From: Verrucomicrobiaceae bacterium
GTDB lineage: Bacteria > Verrucomicrobiota > Verrucomicrobiia > Verrucomicrobiales > Akkermansiaceae
NCBI GenBank assembly: GCA_027485995.1
Contig: JAIXPW010000230.1
Location: forward strand, 1 to 37,640
Direction of reading: 5' to 3'
DNA: 37,640 bases
Position 1 is the stretch's first letter. Each line of letters begins with the position of its first letter. Position numbers and translations under genes: made by a program. Below the pieces are notes generated by a model that was not told the DNA's origin, ran no database searches, and saw nothing but the letters and a program-made list of their open reading frames with translations. Below are positions 32,752-37,640 of this stretch, piece by piece.

Positions 32752-33822
32752 TCAGTTCTCCGCACCGAACCACTTCTTGCGGAGATCCTCGCGCATCCCG
32801 CGTTCGGTCAGGCTCAAGAGGGCCTTGTTGATCGACTTGCGATAGGTGCTGTCGCGCTGCAGGGCGAAGGCGTAGTTTTGATGCTCGAAGACGTTGCCGG
32901 CGAGCTGGAGCTTGGAATTCTCGGGCTGGTTCAATGCGTAACGCAGAATCGGTGAGTCATAGACCACCGCCTGCACCTGGCCTGCCTTGAGCGCGGCGAT
33001 GCAGGCGTCGATGTTGGCCATCGGCTTGATGGTGACCTCCTTGCCCTGGAGGAAAGCCTCCGAGGTGCTGCCACCGATCGTCGCCACTGTCTTGCGCGGA
33101 AGATCACCCGGGCCCTGGATGTCGCCCTTGAGGGTGTTGATGGTCAGGGTGGAGGTGAAGGAGGCGGTGAGGAAGGAGACCAACACGATGCTGAGAAGCA
33201 TCCAGACGATGGCGACGATGCGACCCCCAACTCCCACCGGACCCTTGTTGTCGGCCCCACCGACGAGCAGCGTGCTGATCGTCCACCAGAAAGACTCCCA
33301 CAATCCGTGGCGGTAGCTCTTCGGCCACATGTCCTCGTTGACCTTGTGCTCATACATCCAGACGAGATGGGAAATGATGAACATCGCGAAAACGAGCAGC
33401 CCGAAAGCCCCGATGAGCTTGAGATTGAAAAGCCCGCCGATGAGTTCCTTGGCGGAGTCCCAGAGGTCGGCCTCGGAGCCCGCCACAGCGATCTGGAGGC
33501 CGGAATCGTAGAATGGCTGGGTGAAATCGACGATCTGCTCGCGCTCGGAGGTCACGCTGAGCGCGCCAACTCCCACGTCCGCCCGCTTTTCCGCGAGGGC
33601 ATCGATCATTTCCTTGGCAGTGCCGACCTTGGTGACCTCGTATTCGATTCCCGCCTCGCGTGCGATCTCGTCCCACAGCTCCATCGCGTAACCCACCCGT
33701 CGTCCATCTTTCTCGAAACTGAAGGGCTCCAGATCGCGGGTGACGACCTTGATCTTTTCGGCATGGAGAACCGGGACTGCTGAGAGCAGCAGGCCGACTG
33801 CAAGGAGGAGGAGGGAGCGCAT
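32752..33822 (-). CDS. GluR0-like ligand-gated ion channel
   Basis: A 356-aa membrane protein in which a bacterial solute-binding domain is split by a two-helix pore, the layout of prokaryotic ionotropic glutamate receptors. Signal peptide 1-21; lobe S1 about 23-125 with the carboxylate-binding Arg94 in GALSVTSEREQIVDF; TM1 about 133-155; pore helix about 174-186; TM2 about 200-222; lobe S2 about 232-353 with the amine-binding candidate Asp289 in VVYDSPILRY. The filter region reads STLLVGGADNKGP, not the TVGYG of K+-selective GluR0. The end of TM2 (SFLTASFTSTLT) resembles the SYTANLAAFLT region of animal receptors. The ligand is probably an amino acid; ion selectivity is unknown. It is convergent with the rhamnosidase (stops seven bases apart). 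Confidence 0.88.
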   Translation of the reverse strand: MRSLLLLAVGLLLSAVPVLHAEKIKVVTRDLEPFSFEKDGRRVGYAMELWDEIAREAGIEYEVTKVGTAKEMIDALAEKRADVGVGALSVTSEREQIVDFTQPFYDSGLQIAVAGSEADLWDSAKELIGGLFNLKLIGAFGLLVFAMFIISHLVWMYEHKVNEDMWPKSYRHGLWESFWWTISTLLVGGADNKGPVGVGGRIVAIVWMLLSIVLVSFLTASFTSTLTINTLKGDIQGPGDLPRKTVATIGGSTSEAFLQGKEVTIKPMANIDACIAALKAGQVQAVVYDSPILRYALNQPENSKLQLAGNVFEHQNYAFALQRDSTYRKSINKALLSLTERGMREDLRKKWFGAEN

Positions 33823-33911
33823 GGCAGGGGATGATCCGGAACCGACCGGACTCTAGCAGAAAGCTGTGCGAGCGCCTGCGGGCTGAAAAGCCAAATGAGT
33901 GGGCGGATTTG

Positions 33912-33926
33912 TTTCGGAATCCGAAA
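33912..33926. promoter_or_regulatory. Perfect 15-base palindrome upstream of the repair genes
   Basis: TTTCGGA-A-TCCGAAA, 47 bases before the radical-SAM start and 90 bases before the channel start on the other strand. It is a candidate operator shared by the divergent genes. No regulator gene is nearby. Confidence 0.4.
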
Positions 33927-33957
33927 TTAAGGTGGCACGACTGCAGGTTCTGGATAC

Positions 33958-33971
33958 TGTTCTCCTGAACC
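33958..33971. promoter_or_regulatory. LexA-like (SOS) box
   Basis: TGTTC-TCCT-GAACC ends one base before the ATG at 33973. The LexA motif reported for Verrucomicrobia is, as I recall it, TGTTC-N4-GAACA, so only the last base differs. Its position beside a putative DNA-repair operon supports SOS control. The absence of room for a leader implies a very short or leaderless transcript. Confidence 0.5.
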
Positions 33972-33972
33972 C

Positions 33973-35211
33973 ATGGACTTGGCGAACAAACTGGCAATTC
34001 TGGCTGACGCGGCGAAATACGATGCCTCCTGCGCCAGTTCGGGGGCGAACAAACGGGACTCGCGGGACGGCAAGGGAGTCGGTTCGGCCGGTGGCTCCGG
34101 CATTTGCCACAGCTACACGCCCGATGGACGCTGCATCTCGCTGCTCAAGATCCTGCTGACCAATCGCTGCATCTACGACTGCCACTACTGCATCAACCGT
34201 CGCTCCAGCAATGTCCGCCGCACCGCCTTCACCGCGGAGGAGGCGGTGACCCTGACCCTCGATTTCTACAAACGGAACTACATCGAGGGCCTGTTCCTCA
34301 GTTCCGGCATCGTCCGCAGTGCCGACCACACGATGGAGCAGGTCGTGCAGGTGGCGCGGACGCTTCGCGAGCAGCATGACTTCCGAGGCTACATCCATCT
34401 CAAGACCATTCCCGAGGCCTCGCCGGAGTTGATCGAACAGGCGGCCCGCTACGCCGACCGGATCAGCATCAATCTGGAGCTGCCGACCCAGACCAGCCTC
34501 GATCGCCTGGCACCGGAAAAGAATCTCGCCCGCACCCAGCAGGCGATGGGACGGATCAAGTTGAAGCTCGATGAAGCCCACGACCGTCGGAAGAACGGCG
34601 ATCGAAAACTCCGCCACGCCACCGGTCAGAGCACACAGGTCATCGTCGGCGCGGATGACTCGACCGATGCCGATTTCCTGGCCCGCTCGGACGTGCTCTA
34701 CGGCACCTACCGGATGCGCCGGTTCTATTACTCCGCCTTCAGCCCGATCCCGGAGCCCTCGGTGGTCCTGCCGGTCAAAGCCGCGCCGCTGGTCCGGGAG
34801 CATCGACTCTATCAGGCCGACTGGCTGATGAGAAACTATGGATTCCGTACCTCCGAGATCCTCCCTCCGGAAACCCCGAACCTCGACCTGCGGATCGACC
34901 CGAAGCTCGCCTGGGCCTTGCGGAACCGTCAGGACTTTCCGCTCGATGTCCAGACGGCGACCCGTGAGCAGCTCGTTCGGGTGCCGGGCCTTGGCCTGCG
35001 GAACGTGGATCGTCTCATCACCATCCGCCGCCACACCCGGGTGAGGCTGGAGGACCTCGCCAGGCTCCGCGTTTCCCTGCCGAAGGTCCGGCCTTTCCTG
35101 ATCACGGCCGATCACCATCCAGCGCGATACCTCCTCGACAGCGACCGACTCATCGACCGCTTCCTGCCAAAGCCGGTGCAACTCGATCTCTTCGACGATG
35201 CGGACCGTTGA
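33973..35211 (+). CDS. Putative DNA modification/repair radical SAM protein (TIGR03916 type)
   Basis: A 412-aa cytoplasmic enzyme with the radical-SAM cluster motif Cys66-x3-Cys70-x2-Cys73 (LLTNRCIYDCHYC), which binds a 4Fe-4S cluster and SAM. Extra Cys at 20, 45 and 54 may hold another ligand. GLFLSSGIVRSADHTMEQ (107-123) and YADRISINLELPTQ (160-173) are further family signatures. A C-terminal helix-hairpin-helix region (about 329-375, REQLVRVPGLGLRNVDRLI) suggests DNA binding. The family is always paired with the kind of gene that follows; the two overlap by 14 bases. The reaction is unknown; relation to spore photoproduct lyase-like chemistry has been suggested from the name and fold. A LexA-like box abuts the start. 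Confidence 0.92.
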   Translation: MDLANKLAILADAAKYDASCASSGANKRDSRDGKGVGSAGGSGICHSYTPDGRCISLLKILLTNRCIYDCHYCINRRSSNVRRTAFTAEEAVTLTLDFYKRNYIEGLFLSSGIVRSADHTMEQVVQVARTLREQHDFRGYIHLKTIPEASPELIEQAARYADRISINLELPTQTSLDRLAPEKNLARTQQAMGRIKLKLDEAHDRRKNGDRKLRHATGQSTQVIVGADDSTDADFLARSDVLYGTYRMRRFYYSAFSPIPEPSVVLPVKAAPLVREHRLYQADWLMRNYGFRTSEILPPETPNLDLRIDPKLAWALRNRQDFPLDVQTATREQLVRVPGLGLRNVDRLITIRRHTRVRLEDLARLRVSLPKVRPFLITADHHPARYLLDSDRLIDRFLPKPVQLDLFDDADR

Positions 35212-36049
35212 TCCAGGCGATTGCTTTGAAACCTGGCGGGCTGCGGCCAGGCGCCTGCTGCACGAGGCGGTTCCTCCCGCCGACGTCATCTGGGAGGGAA
35301 ACGCGTTGCCGTGTCTTTTCGAGGAGCCCGCTACCTACAAGGTCAACGCCGACAAGTTGGTGGTGCCTGCCGCGTTCATGGATCTCGCGAAAAGCGTGGC
35401 CTGCCATGCCGATCCGGACCGCTGGGCGCTGCTCTATCGCATCCTCTGGCGAATCGCCCGGGGTGGCGAGCGATCCTTGATCGAGATCAGCAGCGACCCC
35501 GAAATCGCCAAGGCGCGACGAATGGAGAAAGGCGTCCGCCGCGAGATCCACAAGATGCATGCCTTCGTGCGCTTCCGGAAGATCGGCGAGGATGACGAGG
35601 GCCGTGAACGCTTCGTGGCCTGGTTCGAGCCGGACCATTTCGTCGTCGAGGCCGGGACTCCCTTCTTCGTGAAACGCTTCGCCAACATGGATTGGTCGAT
35701 CTTCACGCCGAAGGGCTGCGCGCACTGGATCGGGAATGTGCTGAAATTCTCTCCCGGCTGCGTGGCCGATCCTTGCGAGGACCCCGATCAGATGGAGGAC
35801 ATCTGGCGGGTTTACTATCGCAGCATTTTCAATCCCGCGCGGCTCAAGCTGAAGATGATGCAGACCGAGATGCCGAAGCGTTACTGGAAAAACCTTCCGG
35901 AAGCAGATCTCATCGACTCACTGGTCACGGAAAGTCGGGAGCGGGTCGACGGCATGCTCGCCGAGACTCCCCGCGCGGTGCGTCCGGTCCTGAAGAACGC
36001 CTATCTCGAAAAGCTGCGGAATCTGCCGGAGGTCGCGGAGGGCGAGTGA
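35198..36049 (+). CDS. TIGR03915-type 'SAM-linked DNA metabolism' protein (DUF4130)
   Basis: A 283-aa soluble protein that starts inside the end of the radical-SAM gene (ATG at 35198, 14-base overlap). Recognisable features are LIEISSDPEIAKARRMEKGVRREIHKMHAFVRFRKI (about 93-128), FEPDHFVVEAGTPFFVKRFANMDWSIFTP (about 141-169) and RYWKNLPEADLI (about 227-238), all typical for the partner of TIGR03916. In many genomes this protein is fused to a C-terminal uracil-DNA-glycosylase domain. Here it ends without one. The pair likely performs a DNA repair or base-modification reaction, with this protein binding the substrate. Confidence 0.9.
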   Translation: MRTVDPGDCFETWRAAARRLLHEAVPPADVIWEGNALPCLFEEPATYKVNADKLVVPAAFMDLAKSVACHADPDRWALLYRILWRIARGGERSLIEISSDPEIAKARRMEKGVRREIHKMHAFVRFRKIGEDDEGRERFVAWFEPDHFVVEAGTPFFVKRFANMDWSIFTPKGCAHWIGNVLKFSPGCVADPCEDPDQMEDIWRVYYRSIFNPARLKLKMMQTEMPKRYWKNLPEADLIDSLVTESRERVDGMLAETPRAVRPVLKNAYLEKLRNLPEVAEGE

Positions 36050-36060
36050 TTCGAGCTGAA

Positions 36061-36080
36061 CTTGGTTTGGGATAACCAAG
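36061..36080. terminator. 7-bp hairpin between convergent genes
   Basis: CTTGGTT (36061-36067), loop TGGGAT, AACCAAG (36074-36080), 12 bases after the stop of the repair pair. There is no T-tract. It is the only stem in the 144-base convergent gap that could end transcription. Confidence 0.4.
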
Positions 36081-36193
36081 CGGGTCGTTGGATATCCTCG
36101 GTTCGAACCACAAGGCGGAGATCCAGCACAGTGTGAATCCGGGAGGACTAGCATCTTTTGGATTATCAACTTCACAAGGCGTTACACTCGCCC

Positions 36194-37228
36194 TTAGTCG
36201 AGCGTTGGCTCCTTGTAAACCGGCGGAACTAGTTTTTTGATGTAGTCCGCGAAATTTGCTTCTGTCTCTGAGGCATGCGGGATTGCCGCCAGCTTTTGCC
36301 AGGCATGATAGATAGCTCGATGTTTTTCCTGATCTTCCGGAAAATCTACGAAAAAAGCTGAAGCAAATCCCTGATCGATAGACTTCAAAAAATCAGGAAT
36401 TTGATGTAATTCTGCAAGAGAAGACAGCGCTGTCAAACTTGGTCTTTTTGCCAAGCTCACGACAGAATACAGTGAATTCTCAACGGTGAAAGATCGGGCT
36501 GGTTCAAAGAATTCAGCATGTTCTTCATGGACTGGGAACTCCCCTTCTTTGAAGGCCTTAATGCTACACTTCAGATCTGAGGTAAACACCACAATCGAGT
36601 TTTCAGATCCGAGAGCGAGGAGCCCAAGAGAAAGGCAAGAACGCCATAGCGGTTCGAGAGGGCCCGTAAACCTGTCACCAGAAGGTGGTAGGAAATAGGA
36701 CGCTTCCAAAGGGAGACGGAGCTCTTCGCGCAGATCCTCAGGAAGAATCCGCTCAGGTTCCGGACCAAGTCGGCCTGCAAATCGAGCAAAATTCGTTTCA
36801 ATTGCGAGTTTCTTCTCTGCGGGATCCTCCCGGAATTTGGCGTAGAAAAGCCCCCATTTTTCAACCTTTGGCCGGTTGCAGTAGTAGAAGGCGATGTCCT
36901 CGTAGGCCTGCTTGCGATTCTTGCGGTCAAGCGCCCAGGTGGCGATCTTTGCTTCGATCGAGGTGCCTTCTTTCGGAACATCCGCCATCCCAAGTTTTTC
37001 AGCGGCAAGCAGGTCCGCCAGCTCTTCCAAGGCCGCACTCGACTTCTTGCCCAAGCGTCCATCCGGAGAGCGCGTGTATTGCCAGGTCATGCTTTCCATC
37101 TTCAATCGCAGGATCTCCTGGATCTTATCGCCAACCTTGCTCGACCATGGAAACTGAGGAACAGGATCATCCGCTGCCCCAGCGATCTGGACGAGAAGCA
37201 GCAAAAATGCAGATATGAAGTTCTTCAT
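36194..37228 (-). CDS. Secreted hypothetical protein (344 aa)
   Basis: A signal peptide (MKNFISAFLLLLVQIAGAAD) precedes a largely helical, charged domain with no recognised family. Visible segments are SSAALEELADLLAAEKLGM (63-81), IATWALDRKNRKQAYEDIAFYYCNRPKVEKWGLFYAKFREDP (about 95-136), LLALGSENSIVVFTSDLKCSIKAFK, and a C-terminal block AIYHAWQKLAAIPHASETEANFADYIKKL. The coding sequence looks less GC-rich than the genes to its left, which could mean recent acquisition. The ATG at 37226-37228 lies six bases after the stop of the truncated frame at 37235-37525, so the two may have been one operon before the insertion sequence arrived. Confidence 0.7.
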   Translation of the reverse strand: MKNFISAFLLLLVQIAGAADDPVPQFPWSSKVGDKIQEILRLKMESMTWQYTRSPDGRLGKKSSAALEELADLLAAEKLGMADVPKEGTSIEAKIATWALDRKNRKQAYEDIAFYYCNRPKVEKWGLFYAKFREDPAEKKLAIETNFARFAGRLGPEPERILPEDLREELRLPLEASYFLPPSGDRFTGPLEPLWRSCLSLGLLALGSENSIVVFTSDLKCSIKAFKEGEFPVHEEHAEFFEPARSFTVENSLYSVVSLAKRPSLTALSSLAELHQIPDFLKSIDQGFASAFFVDFPEDQEKHRAIYHAWQKLAAIPHASETEANFADYIKKLVPPVYKEPTLD

Positions 37229-37234
37229 GTCAAA

Positions 37235-37525
37235 TTACTCTAACGTGTGAAATGGTAACAGTCCCCGCGAAATCACATTTCGCCCCGCTTGGGTTTGGCC
37301 GAAGAGATCGCAGCGCAAACCCTTCAATTCCAGGCCGCTGGTGTGCACAATAGAAATGGCGATGGTGTTGTCACCCAGAGCGACGGCGTTCCAGTTGCTG
37401 CGGCGTGGCAGTCCGGGTCTCAGACCGATGGGCCATGAGACCTGGTCCTTAGTGGCGACCGTTGAAACATGCGCTTTCAAGTTACTGAGCAGACTAGCGG
37501 ACTGAAGTGGGTTCGTCCATCTTTC
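37235..37525 (-). pseudogene. 5'-truncated gene cut by the insertion sequence
   Basis: The minus-strand frame ending at 37235 has protein-like sequence (SNWNAVALGDNTIAISIVHTSGLELKGLRCDLFGQTQAGRN). It stays open back into the insertion-sequence end near 37526 with no ATG; the nearest start-like codon is TTG at 37480 (81 aa). I infer that it is the 3' part of a gene interrupted by the element. It could instead be a short intact ORF starting at that TTG. No family recognised. Confidence 0.45.
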
Positions 37526-37640
37526 GGTTCTTCCCGCGATTTAGTGGGTGGCTTCCGGTCGCAGGTCCAGGCGAAGGCTGCTAGGGTCGCTCCATGGAAC
37601 AGTCTCTGACGGCGCATTATGCCATGCTTTTGGGGCTTGA
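37526..37640 (+). mobile_element. Left end of an ISL3-like insertion sequence (partial)
   Basis: The presumed terminal inverted repeat begins near GGTTCTTCCCGCG (37526) and includes an imperfect dyad CCCGC...GTGGG. A transposase start lies 68 bases inside. The other end is outside the window, so the borders and the target duplication cannot be seen. Confidence 0.5.
37594..37640 (+). CDS. ISL3-family transposase, N-terminal fragment
   Basis: Only 15 codons are in the window: MEQSLTAHYAMLLGL. The pattern '..YxxLLGL' followed by a tryptophan-rich strand is how ISL3-family transposases begin; from memory this exact opening is common in verrucomicrobial copies. It is read on the plus strand away from the truncated gene. 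Family assignment rests on this short segment and the putative inverted repeat. Confidence 0.55.
   Translation, partial: MEQSLTAHYAMLLGL

Noticed and set aside
33853..35289. 478-codon minus-strand open frame opposite the radical-SAM gene
   Set aside because: The plus strand has the CxxxCxxC enzyme and its overlapping partner; the antisense frame is a composition artefact.
36100..36109. GGTTCGAACC, resembling a tRNA T-loop or att site
   Set aside because: The flanks do not form a T-arm, D-arm or acceptor stem on either strand, so it is a plain 10-base palindrome and not a tRNA remnant I can support.

Overview
The window looks like a chromosomal segment of a GC-rich member of the Verrucomicrobiota, probably a Luteolibacter/Haloferula-like Verrucomicrobiales. 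This is inferred from family content, not from a database match. The markers are a PEP-CTERM surface protein, a giant ThuA/'PVC-type' dehydrogenase/CxxCH haem protein, an adjacent DUF1800-DUF1501 pair with a Tat signal, a secreted GH78 rhamnosidase with extra domains, FabV, weak Shine-Dalgarno sequences, and many dispersed short repeats.

Layout. (1) 1-7.7 kb is a loosely packed accessory region. It holds two minus-strand secreted proteins (one with a PEP-CTERM anchor and a possible thioester domain), then six plus-strand small lipoproteins, secreted proteins and membrane proteins of unknown function, separated by intergenic DNA with degenerate 10-mer and 7-mer repeats. (2) 7.7-16.5 kb is an extracytoplasmic module: a 1722-aa ThuA-dehydrogenase-HEAT-cytochrome c-ThuA protein on the minus strand, and on the plus strand a membrane protein coupled by ATGA to a Tat-exported DUF1800 protein and a DUF1501 protein. 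(3) 16.5-17.45 kb is a REP/RAYT unit: a Y1 (HUH) transposase flanked by three 80-bp REP-like elements, one inverted upstream and two direct downstream. (4) 17.45-26.3 kb is a minus-strand housekeeping block: prmC, murA, an FKBP isomerase with a strong terminator, then glnD translationally coupled (GTGA, ATGA) to two paralogous GT25-like glycosyltransferases, then fabV. (5) 26.5-32.7 kb (plus) carries a DUF485/ActP-type symporter pair and a 1331-aa rhamnosidase. (6) 32.75-36.05 kb has a GluR0-like ligand-gated channel on minus, divergent from a radical-SAM DNA-repair pair (TIGR03916/TIGR03915 type) that has a LexA-like box against its start codon. (7) 36.2-37.64 kb has a secreted hypothetical protein, a 5'-truncated ORF and the left end of an ISL3-like insertion sequence cut by the window edge.

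The signals most worth following are these. A CTGTTAGR octamer appears ten times in coding DNA, in every reading frame and both orientations, using rare codons (TTA, CTA, AGA) to do so; nine of the ten lie in 9.3-15.9 kb. The candidate SOS box precedes the uncharacterised repair pair. The GluR0-like channel has a non-canonical pore loop. The glnD-GT25-GT25 translational coupling is unexpected. Three tandem DUF3395-like domains are inserted in the GH78 enzyme. Heptanucleotide arrays lie on both sides of murA. The 80-bp REP/RAYT system includes a REP remnant at the transposase start.
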